Of a stretch of DNA of 64,000 bases, positions 1 through 11,936 are shown one piece after another. The stretch is taken from the NCBI GenBank assembly GCA_964019425.1, contig OZ025808.1, forward strand, positions 806,001 through 870,000. The letters are read 5' to 3'. The notes under the pieces were generated by a model. That model ran no database searches. It saw nothing but the letters and a program-made list of their open reading frames with translations, and had not been told where the DNA came from. Both the position numbers and the translations under genes were made by a program. The first letter of the stretch is position 1; the number at the start of each line of letters is the position of its first letter. This stretch comes from Flectonema sp. DT1601 (taxonomy: Eukaryota; Euglenozoa; Diplonemea; Diplonemida; Diplonemidae).

Positions 1-355
1 TAAGTTGAGGATTCACAGCTCGTAACACTTCGTAAGGAACACATCTTCGGACTTTATCAAAATCATCTTCTTCACCACCGAGTTGTTGGTATTCCTGTTC
101 AACGACCCACTTCTGAGAGGTTCTTGGTAGATTCTTTAGACTCACATGAGTATAGCCATATTTATGTGGTAGCGGTGCCTTCTTAAAAGTCGTCAAGTAC
201 GGGTCCGGGTGACGATCCTCATCGATTCCCTTATTCAACCCTCCTTCCATTCCAACATTCAATGATGGTACACAAGGGTTTCTGTATTTCGTTGTTGGTT
301 TTGTTTTCGTTCGAGGAGCGGCTCCGAGTGCTACTAAAAGACCATCGTGATTCAT
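1..355 (-). CDS. Partial unknown protein, N-terminal 118 codons
   Basis: An open frame starts at ATG 355 on the minus strand and runs off the window edge without a stop. It begins MNHDGLLVALGAAPRTKTKP, and later holds HPDPYLTTFKKAP and a basic, tyrosine-rich stretch before an acidic GGEEDDFDKV segment. Codon use is varied and free of the homopolymers that fill the flanking DNA, which supports real coding. There is no signal peptide or membrane segment. I do not recognise the family. The short proline and tyrosine-rich motifs are the kind seen in small cytoskeletal or axonemal proteins, but that is only an impression. The gene continues to the left of the window. Confidence 0.6.
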   Translation of the reverse strand, partial: MNHDGLLVALGAAPRTKTKPTTKYRNPCVPSLNVGMEGGLNKGIDEDRHPDPYLTTFKKAPLPHKYGYTHVSLKNLPRTSQKWVVEQEYQQLGGEEDDFDKVRRCVPYEVLRAVNPQL

Positions 356-1990
356 GTTTTACAGATGACTAAAAGGTAATGTTAATATGATAAAGTTAAA
401 TATGAATTAACGTGAAATACGGTTCCTACAGTAAAACGATTATTAGTTTTCCTGTTTGAGTATGTTGTAAGAAAAAAGAGGAAAAAAAAAAGGTCCGAAA
501 GCACATCAAAACAAACGAGTGATTGCGACTACTTTGTCTAACTCTCGCCGCCTTATTTCCTAACGTCTTTTAACTACTATTATTATTATTATTATTTTTT
601 TTTTTTTTTCTCTCCTCCAGCCTGCCTTTTCGTTTGTCTTAGTACGTGGTTAGTGATAAGGGGTAATCTTTTTTTTTTTTTTTTTTTTTTTTTTTGACTA
701 ACTGAATAAGAAAGGGAAAAAAAAAAGGGGGGCGAGAAATTAAAATGGAGCAGATGTTTAAGGGGATTAATGTAAATACTATTCAGGTATAACACAACAG
801 GAATGTTTTTTTTTTTTTTTTTTTTTAATTTTAAAAAAAACGTTCAAGTGTGAGAAAAGTTGATGCACTCATCAGCTGGTTGATCTTTTTTTTTTAAAAA
901 GAAAAGAGAGATTAAACATGAGAAGAAAACTAACAAATGCACAAAACCGCATTCCGGTTTTTTTTTTTTTTTTTCTTTTTTTTTTTGTCTGTGCTCGCAC
1001 TGCTGAGTGAGTTGAGGGACACACAGGAAAAAAACAACTCAAAAAAAAAAAAAAAAGGGAGGTAAAAGGTTTTTTAAGGGGAAGAACGAAAAATAAAATT
1101 TAAACGAAAAACCGACATAATAATCACTAATTACTAGTACTCTGCACAGACAGATTTTTTTTTTTCTTCCAAAGATGGCATAAAAGTGAAAAAGGGGGAA
1201 GAAAGAAAAGGGGAATTGGGGGAACAGAGGAACTAACCTCCTTCCCCACTGATTTTTTTTCTTTTTTTCTTCTTTTTAAAAAAAAAAAAAAGGTAGGATT
1301 ATTATTATTATTATTTTTTTTTATATTTCTTTAGCTTTGAAGACACACTTGATCATTAGTCAACGTACCGATCCAAAGGGGACACACAGGGGGTGAAAAC
1401 AAAAGCAAAAAAAAAAAAAAAAAAAAAGAGTGGGAATTATTTATCCAAGTCGCGTGTCAGTTGGTGAGTCATCTAAGATTCGGGACAAAAAAAAGTTAGT
1501 TAAGGCGGGATCCACTCTGCGTTTTTTTTTTTTTTTTTTTTTGACTTTAAGAACTTCATCATCACTCTGTGACGATGCAGAGAAACCTTTTTCCAAATAC
1601 ATTTTTTTTTTTCAACTAAAGATGTATACAATCTTAGGCCTTCTTACTACAACACAAAACAAATCTACCACAGACAGTAGATGAGGGGAAAAAAAAACAG
1701 AATGCAGTCTGAAACAAGGGTTTTAAAATCACTGTGCAACAAAGCAACAAGCGAGAATGGAGAAATGGGAAAAATAATTAAAATTCCGAAAAAAAAGAAG
1801 AAGGAAAAATGGTCCGCTTCCAAACAGCCGCCATCATTCCATAGAATAAAATTTGCTACAAGTATAAAACATGATATCATCATATACCAAGGTATGCAAT
1901 GATAAGTACTTCATCACAATATTCTAATGTCACAGTCAGTAGGATTAAGCATCACAAAGAAAACAGTTCATCATCATCTCTGACAAACTT
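356..1990. other. Intergenic, homopolymer-rich
   Basis: About 1.6 kb between the partial gene and the helicase stop. It is dominated by runs of 10-25 T or A and short TTA/ATT microsatellites. I see no convincing coding, RNA gene or repeat family here. It presumably holds the 3' UTR of the helicase gene and the upstream region of the partial gene. Confidence 0.6.
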
Positions 1991-4900
1991 TTAATTTCCT
2001 ACTCGGCTGCTTCCCCAGTCAGCGAGACCAGCAGCTCCGTCAAATCCGAATCGGCTTTTTGGAGGACCGCGATTGGAACCACCGCCACCGCCACCGCCAC
2101 CACCACCACCACCACCACCGCCTCCTCCGCGTGATGATTTCTTTCCCTTTTTACCACCCTTTTTGCCTCCTTTGAATCCGCCACCACCGCCACCTCCAGA
2201 TGGCTGGTTGTTGTGGTCGTCATTCCACGAATCGTTGTTGTTATTATAACGACCATTGCGGTTCGGGAATGATGGTGGAGGAGGTTTAGTGTTAGACCCA
2301 TTACCGTATGTGCCGGAATGTGTGTTCGATATGTGCGATGAAGAGGTGTTTTGAGACGCTGCAGATGCTGCTGCTGGACGTTGAGCTGCTGGTTGGTCAA
2401 CAACGATGTCAGGTTCGTCATTCCAACCTCCTCCTCCACCACCACCACCACCACCACTACTACTGACGGGTGCTGGTGGTGGTGGCGGTGGTGGTGAATT
2501 ACTTGCTACGACTTCAGATTTAACGATGACCACCTTTTCAGTTTCCTTCTTTTGATATTTCTCTCTGTCTCTGATTGGCGCATCGTAGTCATAAGAAAAG
2601 TTATTTCCAGTTCCCTTACCACCCCTTCCATTCTTTCCATAATTATTATTATTTTGTTGATAATTTTGGTTACCCCTCCAATTATTTCCGTTGTTTCTGT
2701 GAGTGTCAGACATTCCTTTTCCTCCTTTCTTTCCACCCCTACCACCTCGAGGATTGTTGGTGTTGTATTTTTGATTATTGTACTGGTTTGTAGGTGCCGG
2801 TACTGGAGGAGAGTCCTTATACTCTTGAACAGGTCTTTTTACATCATCAGTGTCTTTTTGTGTCACCGTCATTGGAACTTTTGCGACAGGCTGTTCGGTT
2901 GCTGCTGGAGGAGAGTTGTTGTCGGGTTGCGGTTCTGATTTTCTATTCTGATTTGATGAGAGGAGTGGATCAAGGTTTAATTCATTATTTGGTTGTTGTT
3001 GTTTGTTGTGATGTTTACGACGATCAGCAAGAAGACCATTCTCATCTCTCCATTCTTGAAAAGGTTCAGCTTCATCAACCACATCAAACTCAACGTAGGT
3101 ATTTTTATTTAGTAAAACTTCCTCCTCCCCGACTGCTGTTGGATCGTCAGCGTCTGATCCCATGTCGTCCTCCCAATCACATGGAGGAGGTTGTTCATCA
3201 CCTTCCCAGTCACATGGGGGTGGCTCAACTCTGTTGTTTGCACCGTCACTGTCATCATCGTTTGTGTTTGGCTTTGTTTGTTCTGGTCGAGCTTTTCCAC
3301 AACCAATACAGTTCTCATCTTCTAATTCATTTATTGTACTACATGGAGCTACGCAAGTCCAGCAATCATCATCTTCTGTGTTGTGAAGTTTTGGAGGACC
3401 CGATAAGACTCCTCTCACAGGGTTCTCGGCATCAACTTTCGAAAGAGCTGCAGATGCGACTGGATCAGTAGCGTTGTGTCCTACAACGATACCGCATCCA
3501 TAGCACCACATTAGCCATGGATTCCAACAGGCTGTGTCATGTCTGAGGGTTGGTGTGTGTCCGAACACAATCAGACCTCTTTTTGCACGCGTTAACGTCA
3601 CATTCATTCTTCTAATATCTGAAAGAAACCCAACATCACCCTGTTTGTTTGCTCTTACCGCTGAAACTAAAATAACTTCCTTTTCTCTTCCTTGAAATCC
3701 GTCAACGGAGTTGATTTCGAGACCGACCTCGTCACGATCTTTATCGGTGTCAGCAGGTCGGTGTTGTTGTAACATTCTTTTTAAAAGTCTAACTTGGGAT
3801 GCATAAGGAGTAATGATACCAATATTACTAGGTTTCAAATCAGAATTACTTGTTAGTAATTGCTGGACTGTTGCTGCTACTCTGTCGGCCTCTTTCTGGT
3901 TAGTCTGCGACGTACCGTCTTGGTATTCCTGACCATTTTCAACAGGAACGAATGCTGCTGGAACTCCAAGTACCGGCCACTTAAATCCTTTAACCGGTTC
4001 TCTCATGGCAGATGGAACTCCAGAACGAACTGTGTTGTTATAAAAGGTTTGACTTGGGTAAAGCATCAGAGCAGGATGCATACGATACTGAGTATCAAGA
4101 AGATGAGCTGAAACACCCGCACGAACAAGTCTGTCGAATAACGAAACACCAAGACCCATATTCTCAGCTGTACGAGATAGAATTGTTGGAGGCAATTGAC
4201 GATGATCACCAACAAGAGCTACCTGAGCAGCACCATGAACAATTGGAACAACACAAGATGGTTCTGTTGCCTGACTTGCTTCATCTAATAAGACACAAGG
4301 AAATGTCATTCTTTCTAATATATCTGAGCCAGATCCTGAGCAGGTTGCACAGACAGCCTTTGCTTGCATTAGTCTTTCTTTTTGAATTCTAAATATTTCT
4401 TTTCTCTGATCAGCTGTATCTCTTGGTCTATCAGCAGTTAACCCATCGAGAGTGTACTTATTGAGATCGCTACGAACGGATTCTGGACGTCCAATTCTCA
4501 ACACTTCAATTCCTGCCTGTGCTAATCCAGAAACTAAATTATCAACAGCTGTGTTACTGTCTGAGGTACATAGAACTGGACCTGCTCCAGCTTCAAGCCA
4601 TGCCTGAACTATAGACACAGCTGTATGAGTCTTACCTGTTCCAGGAGGTCCGTGAATCAGTGTAAGCCTTCTACTTAACGCCGCCTTAATAGCATTTCTT
4701 TGAGAAGTATTCAATCCCTCAGTCATGTCTACGGATCGTCGAAGTTGTTCAACTTTTTCTTTCCTTAAATTCTTTGGAGCTGAGGCGCACATATTTTCGA
4801 TGCTGTTTTTTTTGTTTGTTTGTTTTTTTTTTTTTTCCACATCATTTTTCCTGACATAAATACATACTTCATCCCCGCCTTATCATTTTTCTTCGGCTGA

Positions 4901-6359
4901 AGTTCCTTTGCTGAAGGAAGACAACCAGAGGAGAGAAGCGCATTTCGGAGGATGAGATCGGCTGCCGGATTGACCTGTTTTTTTGTTTTGTTGTTTTTTG
5001 TGGTTAACAATCTAAAAAATATTTTTTAAAATATAAACATTAAGAGACATTAAACACACCTTAGACTTTGGGGGTCCAGTCAGAGCACGAATACCATCAA
5101 GCTGACGAGAGAAGGTTATTCTGTTTGCCATTTTGTCAACTCTCCAATCGCAAGGACTCATGTCCTTGACGCTGAACGAGGGCGGCAAACCGATTAGACG
5201 AACGGTTAGATGAGGAGTGATAGAAACAACTTCTGCTTCGATCTCTGAAGGACAACGCAAGTCAGTCTTACGTTCCATAGCCCAGACTAAAACAGAATCA
5301 CCCTTCATTACGGCTGAAGGTGCTGCACTGGTATGTTCTCCTCTCTTTTTTGATATTAAAGTAATATGAGAATTACCCTTATGTGGGCGAGGTACTAATT
5401 CACAAGCACACAATCCCTGGTCTTCAAGCCAAGTAATTGGGAAGGTTGTTAACTTCTCTGAACACTGTTTTGGTTTTTTATTTGATGTCATGTCGACAGT
5501 TTTCGTGATTCCCTCTGACAATTGAGTTTGTTTTAAAAAAAATAAAAAAATAAAACAAACCAAAGCTGCTTCTTCTAAGAAATCAAGAACCAACAGTCTT
5601 AAGAAATGAATTGAATACTCAAGGCGGAATCGGTGAGCTGCTGCTGTAGGTGCTTGAAAGTCAAGTGTCTTTACAGCGCACTCAATCACTTCAAGAAATT
5701 TACTTACAGGTGATCGTTGTGATAGCTGTTGGTGGTTTTTTTTTTTTTTTTTTTTTTTGGTTTTTTTTTGCCTATTAAGTTAAGTATTGACACCAGGTAG
5801 CATTGCTAATAAATAATCATACCTGACATAAGGCTGATGTGAACGCGCCGACTGGTAAATTCAATTTCTTCTTTACTAATAATCGACCAATTACTTCCTT
5901 CATCGCAGGCATGTTTCCCATTATACAACATTTTAAAAGCACGTCTTTAATTGCGACATTTTCATCGATGGCGTTGGGAGGTGCTTCCCAGAGTATCTGT
6001 TGTGTGTTGTGAATGTTTTATTTTCACACAGTGGTAGTTCTTAGAAATTATTTAACAATATAAACAAAACATACGTCTACAACGTGTTCGAGGGTAGAAT
6101 TTTCTAGCGCATGTTTCACTGCTTTAGTGGTATCTTGCATGCGCTTGGTTTCTTCACTTATCTGAGGTACCTGAGGGATAATTGCTGGAGCATATTGAGA
6201 CTGCGGAAGGACTTGTGAGATAGGCAGATGCGATACTCGAGAGCCTTTTCCACTATCTTGAATCGGCTGGTTGTTGGAGCTGCCGGGAGGGGAGTAAGTT
6301 CCGCGATCGCCAGTGCTGTTGGGAGACGTTGGTGACGATGCTCGTTGACTGTGGTGCAT
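1991..6359 (-). CDS. UPF1-like SF1 RNA helicase with RanBP2 zinc finger and glycine-rich tail
   Basis: Proposed exons on the minus strand: 6359-6075, 5996-5823, 5725-5561, 5512-5060, 4974-4868, 4802-1991, joined by GT-AG introns in matching phase, about 1330 aa. The start is ATG at 6359 (MHHSQRASSPTSPN). A Ser/Pro-rich N-terminus is followed by a helical region, a beta-rich segment like the UPF1/IGHMBP2 1B domain (exon 4), then the SF1 core: Walker A GPPGTGKT near residue 445, DEASQATEP, GDHRQLPP, QYRMHPAL, SVDGFQGREK and ALTRAKRG-type motif (NVTLTRAKRG). After the core lies W-x-C-x3-C-x3-N-x6-C-x2-C, a RanBP2-type zinc finger, then a 400-residue low-complexity tail with GGRGGKKGGKG and poly-Gly runs, typical of RNA binding. 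The closest family is UPF1, the nonsense-mediated decay helicase, but I see no CH zinc domain, so it may be a UPF1-like paralogue. The 48-nt intron at 5560-5513 is open and in frame, so it could be retained. Confidence 0.88.
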
Positions 6360-7097
6360 TTATATTTGGTCTGAAGAGATTGAGGAAAGTTAATATTTTT
6401 AAATACCATCTCCGTAGTTACAGTTTTCCGATTCCGACGAACACAACCAACCACATGATCTGTTTATAAAAATAATATTTTCAACAAAACACCAATTCAA
6501 TACTTCACAGTATTTAGCCATGTAGGGTTTGGAAGTATCGGGTGGGATCATTGAGGGGACAGTGAGAATCTTTATTTTTTCTTCTTCTTCTTTGTAGTTG
6601 AGGAAGGGATATGGTAAGAAAGAAAAAGGAGGGGATCAAAAACGTGAAGCAGAAGGGAATCAGAGGGGTTAACGGGGGCTGAGGGAGTGAAAAAGAAGAA
6701 AAAAAAAAGACAGAAGTACTACATTTGCAAAGGAGCAAAGATGTTCCTCCTCCCCCTACCCAGGATTCTCTTATTATTTATTTATTTATTTTTGGATATT
6801 CCTCCAGGCTCCGTATTCGAGCCTCATGCTTTTTGTTGTTTTTTTTTTTTTTTTTTTTGCTCTCTCCCCTTCAAAGGGAGGGTTGTTTTTTTGTTTTGTT
6901 TTGTTTTGTTTTCGTCATCACATTTGCTAAGGGTAAGAGACAAAAAAACGTGAAGTGGGTTAAGAAAGCGGTTGGAGTTTTTTTTTTTTTTTTTTTTTTT
7001 TTCCCTTCTTTTTTTCCTCCTATCTTCGGGTTGTACTTTAGCGCGAGACAAAAAAAAACAGGGAAATAGAAAAAGAAAAGGGTGCGTTTAGTGGGCG

Positions 7098-7180
7098 AAT
7101 GAGAATGAAAAAATTGCGAAACATGCATATCAGGCATTAAGTTGGGAGATGGCGACAAGGAGAATGACGCTCTATTCACA
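7098..7180 (+). CDS. Possible exon of an unrecognised plus-strand gene
   Basis: The frame starting near TGGGCGAATGAG reads WANENEKIAKHAYQALSWEM and continues as an ordinary-looking soluble segment before a candidate donor (GGGAG|GTTAAT). A candidate acceptor (GTTTAG) sits just before it. The composition is unlike the homopolymer DNA around it. No homologue is recognised and no splicing proof exists; it could be chance. Confidence 0.22.
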
Positions 7181-8200
7181 AGGGAGGTTAATAGTAGAAG
7201 TGAAGAAGAAAAAGAGTCAATTTCAATGTTGACTAATTCAAATGATTAGTAATTTATGAGACAGTTGACTACAAGTAATTTGGTAAACACTCCCCGAATG
7301 TCGTAAAAAAAAGACTTTACATTATAATCAATGTTTTTTTTTTTTAAACTGGAGCGCAGTTTTCACCTACGAATTACTTGTCCAAAAAAAAAAAAAAAAA
7401 TATAAATAATTATTTATTTATTTATGTTAGCATATATTGCTAGTTCGTAGCACACTACTAGCGAGGGTTGTGAAGGGGGGATTTAAAAAAAAAAAAAAAA
7501 AAAGGGGGAGTTTCCTGTACCTGTACCATATTACATAAAAATGAATTATAATTTCGATAATTTCAGCAGTTTTTTTTTTTTTTTTTTTTTTTTCTCTACA
7601 GTTTACCACAGTACAGGATACCAATATCACCTTCTTCAAAGGTTATTTTTTCGGAGGGGGAATAAAGTTTCCTATGCTATGATTTGTTCTTGAACATCTG
7701 TTTTTTTGTTTTTTTTTTTTGTTTTCTTCGTCCCAGAAAGAACAATAAAGGACAGAAAGTCTCCTCCTATTGTGGAATCAGCACACGTGAAACCACATTA
7801 ATGATAGGTTATGTGTACGAGTGGCAAGCAAATAGCTTCGCGTCAGATGAAGAACGATTTATATGGTACAATACACTGCTGTAGTTTTTTCTTTCTTTTT
7901 TTTTTTTTTTTTCTTTCTCGTTTTCACAGTGTGTGCCAAACAATCTACCGACAGGTGGGAAAAAAAAAGATTTTCGGGGGTTCGGGTTTTTTTTTTTTTT
8001 TTTTCTTTATTTCATTTCTTGCTGATGTGATCCTAAAAAAAACTTTTTAAAAATGGAAATGACCAACCGAAGCACTACTAGGGAATGTCAGCACTGGTTG
8101 TTTTGTTCTTATTCGTTGTGTTTTTTATTTTCTCTTACGATTTATTGACCATTCCTGGTTTTTGCGTAAGTCGTTTTCCCGTTCAAGAAAAGAGATTCTT

Positions 8201-8231
<31 letters not shown>

Positions 8232-9115
8232 GTCTTACTCGCAAACGGTATTGGAAAATGTTAGAGAACTACTACAATGTTTAATATGTCAACTATAAAC
8301 TGTTTAAAACTGTTTTTTTTTTTTTTTTCAGTATTTCCATAACACAAATAAAAAAAAAAAAAGTAAAAAAAAAAAAAAAAAATAATAATAATTAGAGCGA
8401 AATGAAATGTGAAGGAAATATTCACAAACTTACTCTACAGTCTCGCATGGAGGGAAAGGGGAACATTTTATTCGCAAAAAAAAAGGGATATTTAGGGAAA
8501 GTTTTTTTCTTTTTTTTTTTTTTTTCAACTCAAAAGCACCAAACATCTCAAGCGCAATTGTTTTTTTTTTTTTTTTTTCTTCCTCAGGAAAACAGACAAA
8601 ACTCTCATAAAAGAAAAGAGACAAGTTGAGCACAACGGGTTAAATTGGGTGTATTTTTTTTTTTTTTTTAAATCTTTTTTGCAAGAAAGAGAGAAAAAAA
8701 AAGTGGAGAATCAGGACTAACTACGGGAAAAGATGCGTACGTGACGGAAATTCGATCCTCACATAGCTGTGGATAAGTTTTCCCCTTTCTCCCCTTGTAT
8801 TTTTTTTTTTTTTTTTTTTGCGTTTGTGTTATTAATCATCATTACCCAAAAAACGTTTCAAGACGGATGCTAACTGATTTCTGAAATCCTCTCCTTTCAA
8901 ATCTCTCGGTAGTTTGCATTTTTTTTTTTTTTTTTTTTCCTCTTCCCAAAAGAGTATTAAAAATCACAATATAACGCGACAAGAGAGGGAGGGGGTTTGT
9001 ATGTTCGATTTTGTAAAAGCGACAAAAGAGGGAAGGAGGTGGGTAAAAATAAAAGTAAAACAGTAAATATATAACTATTAACAAGAAAAATGTGTAAGCG
9101 GCCGCAAGCGGGGTT

Positions 9116-9146
<31 letters not shown>

Positions 9147-9344
9147 AGTAAGTATAAGGGTTCGTTTTGCATGCGATCACAAGAAAAAAAAAAGAGAAAA
9201 AAAATTCCCTCCCCGCTCCCCCCTTTTTTCCTTCAATTTTTTTTTTAAAACAATGTTGTGAGAAAAAAGAAAAAAGAGGCGGGTTTTTTTTTTTTTTTTT
9301 TGCTTTAAGGCAGAAGTACTTTGGTTCAACTAACTATAAAGCAG

Positions 9345-9545
9345 TATACCATCTGCTGAAGGGCCAAAAGCCACAGATGGATATCAACGTCCAGGTTACT
9401 CTTGGCATGCATCCTCTGGAAGTGCTGATCTTAACCCACAATACGCCAACGACATTTTTAACAACGATATACTAATAGAAAATGAGGAAAAAAAAAAGAA
9501 AGGTCCAAAGAAAAACAGGGGTGGTGGACAGCACACTTTGGTGGA
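9345..9545 (+). CDS. Possible exon with Lys-rich and GGG segment
   Basis: After the candidate acceptor CTAACTATAAAGCAG (with a branch-like CTAAC), the frame reads SSIPSAEGPKATDGYQRPGY and later NDIFNNDILIENEEKKKKG and GPKKNRGGGQHTLVDF. It is open for about 67 codons and runs into a T tract at its 3' side. Varied residue use suggests a real exon. The family is not recognised. Confidence 0.28.
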
Positions 9546-9576
<31 letters not shown>

Positions 9577-9825
9577 CGGTGCTTTGTTGGTCCACGATAT
9601 TTTACGTAGCAAAGGTTCTTCACAAGTGAAGACTAAAAAAGATAAAATAAAATAAAGGGAATTGAAAAAAAAGGGACAACAAACGGATTGCAAAACAGCA
9701 CACCAACATATCTCCATATTGACATAAAGACGTGTATAATATATAAGCAAGCAATAATAAGAAGTGATTCTACAGCTTTTTTTTTTTTTTTTGTATTTTG
9801 TTTTTTCTTCTTCAAAATCGTAAGA

Positions 9826-9936
9826 AAAAACAACTCTGTTGCCAAAATCTCAGACAAAGATTCGAACATCACCGTCCAAGTTATAAGCTGCGCAGGTGCG
9901 AGATACACAGCTGACGACAGGCTGCAATTATTTTAG
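9826..9936 (+). CDS. Possible terminal exon
   Basis: The frame reads VAKISDKDSNITVQVISCAG, then ARYTADDRLQLF and a TAG stop at 9934-9936. It follows a pyrimidine tract and a candidate AAG acceptor. Together with the islands near 7.1 and 9.4 kb it could form a plus-strand gene with small exons, but no shared frame or family ties them together. Low confidence. Confidence 0.22.
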   Translation, partial: KNNSVAKISDKDSNITVQVISCAGARYTADDRLQLF

Positions 9937-11045
9937 AGTCCTTTTCTGCTTGTTTTTTTTTAAATCTGATACTTATTCACCTAAGGAAACACAATAAGCA
10001 ACAGTGTTGTTGGGTGCTTCCGACAGGTTATTTTTTTTTTATTATTATTATCACCACCCGCAATACTAATTTTTTTTTTTGTTCTTTTTATGTTGGCAAT
10101 GAATAAGTAAAAAAAAATGTTAAAACTTTATAATAATAAAGGGGACGAGGGGAAGAAAAAAAAAGAAAAAAAGAAAACCATTCAGATTAGCCTTATATTT
10201 CACTGAACGCAGACAGAATCCTGTCGCACGGGGAAAATAAATCATAGCCACAAGAAATAACGGCTTTCAATCTGAATAGTTTCTTCTCCGACTACGTCGG
10301 TACAAAAAAAAGAAAAAGAAAAATGGATATCGCTTTGCACACCACTTTCATCATCTCTTTCCTCGAGGGTTCACGCGGCACTCTATGGATTAAGAAAAAA
10401 TAACAACGAGAACCACTTAATGAAAAAATTAAAAAAAAATATACAAACATCACAGGAATTTAGCTATGTGACATGGGATAACTAGGACATGACGATGTGT
10501 CTATGTTTTTAACTATGAATCGGCACAACGAAAATTGACTAAACATATGTCCCCATACAGTTTTTTTTTTTTTTTTTTTCTGTTGACGTAACCAATTCTT
10601 TTTTTTTTTTTTTTTTGAAAAAAAAAAAAAAACGCATTTTCAAGAATCAGGTTTGATTATTAACAGCATTGCGATAATAAAAAAATTAAAAAAAAACTTT
10701 CCTTTTTTTTGTACTGAAAGATTGAAGCAGAATAGTACATATGAGTGTCAATCAAGGGTGATAAACTTTGTTTGCACACACGAGTCGCATGTAAAGAGAG
10801 AGGGGAAAAAACTGAACTCATGTTTTGTGGTTCGTTCTTTTAGTTTCTAGTTTTTTTTGGTTTTTTTGGTTTTTTGGTTTTTTTGTTGTCAAAAAAAGAA
10901 AGGGGAAAAAAAAAAGGTAAAAAAAAAGGCACAACTTGTAGTACTCGCTATTTTTTTGGCACTGCCCTTCTTACAGGCAAATTTGGAAAAATTCCCCTCT
11001 GAATAAAATAATATAAAGATAAATCAACGATATGAGGGAGTAAAG

Positions 11046-11091
11046 AAGAAGAAGAAGAAGAAGAAGAAGAAGAAGAAGAAGAAGAAGAATA
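11046..11091. repeat. (GAA)n microsatellite
   Basis: About 15 uninterrupted GAA triplets in intergenic DNA. This is a purine/pyrimidine mirror tract able to form triplex DNA. Confidence 0.95.
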
Positions 11092-11936
11092 ATAAGAAGA
11101 AAAATAAATGAATATGCATGATCCTGAAAGCGGTACAGACGAACACACTACTCAGGGTGACATGGATCGCTTCCATTTATCAGAAGAAAAAAAAATAATA
11201 ATAACAAAGAGTATAAGGAAAGGGAAAAAAAAAAAGTAATTGAGGAAGTGACCCTCTGTGGGAATACTACTTACAGTTGTGCTTTTTTTTTTTTTTTTTT
11301 TTTTTTTTCTCTTCTCTCATTTTGCAATTGTTTGTGAAAAAGGAATCAAAAAGTACAAAGGGGGGAAAAAAAGCAAAAAGAAGCAATGTTACACGCTTTC
11401 TTTAAGCAAGGAAAGGTGGTCGCATTTTATTTTACGATGCCGTCAAGGGCAGGGGGGTTTTTTTCTTGTATCTCCCTCCTCCGTTATATCTTTTTTTTTC
11501 TTACGCATTCTTGTGTTCATTATAAATATTAAGAATCTGGGAGGGGGGTCATGGCGTGGAGGGAACAGGAATGAGGGACAGCTGAACAATTCCCTACTCG
11601 GGTTTGCCAGTTGCTACTACGATTTGTTATTTTTTTTTTTTTTTTAAATGTTCGTTATTTTTCATATTAAATAATTCATTCTATAGAGCTCCTGCTTCGC
11701 TTTCGCTTTTTTTTTTTTTTTTTTTTTTTGGAGGAAAAAAAGAAGCAAAAAAAAAAAAGGGGAAATGGAATACAATACCCATCCTAACAGCGCCAATTTG
11801 CGCATTCTTTGCCCCATTTTTTATCTTTATTTTTTTTGTTGCTGTTTTGCCTTCTCTGAAGCTATTATTCTGGCCCTTTTCGGGCGGAACGGGGGATACG
11901 GGTGGGTACTTGGACTCACGCCACAGGATGTAGATA

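Larger units (their letters stand above)
6360..11936. other. Intergenic, dense A/T homopolymers
   Basis: About 5.6 kb with no recognised gene. Non-homopolymer islands of 80-200 bp alternate with T or A runs of 10-25. Three islands look coding on the plus strand and are listed separately. A GAA microsatellite lies at 11046-11091. I see no TIRs, LTRs or RNA genes. Confidence 0.6.

Noticed and set aside
2100-2457. 152-aa Val-rich ORF and other frames over the helicase tail
   Set aside because: Shadows of the glycine- and asparagine-rich coding frame of the helicase.
6514-11650. Numerous 65-130-aa ORFs rich in Phe or Lys
   Set aside because: They read straight through T or A runs and have no conserved or balanced composition.
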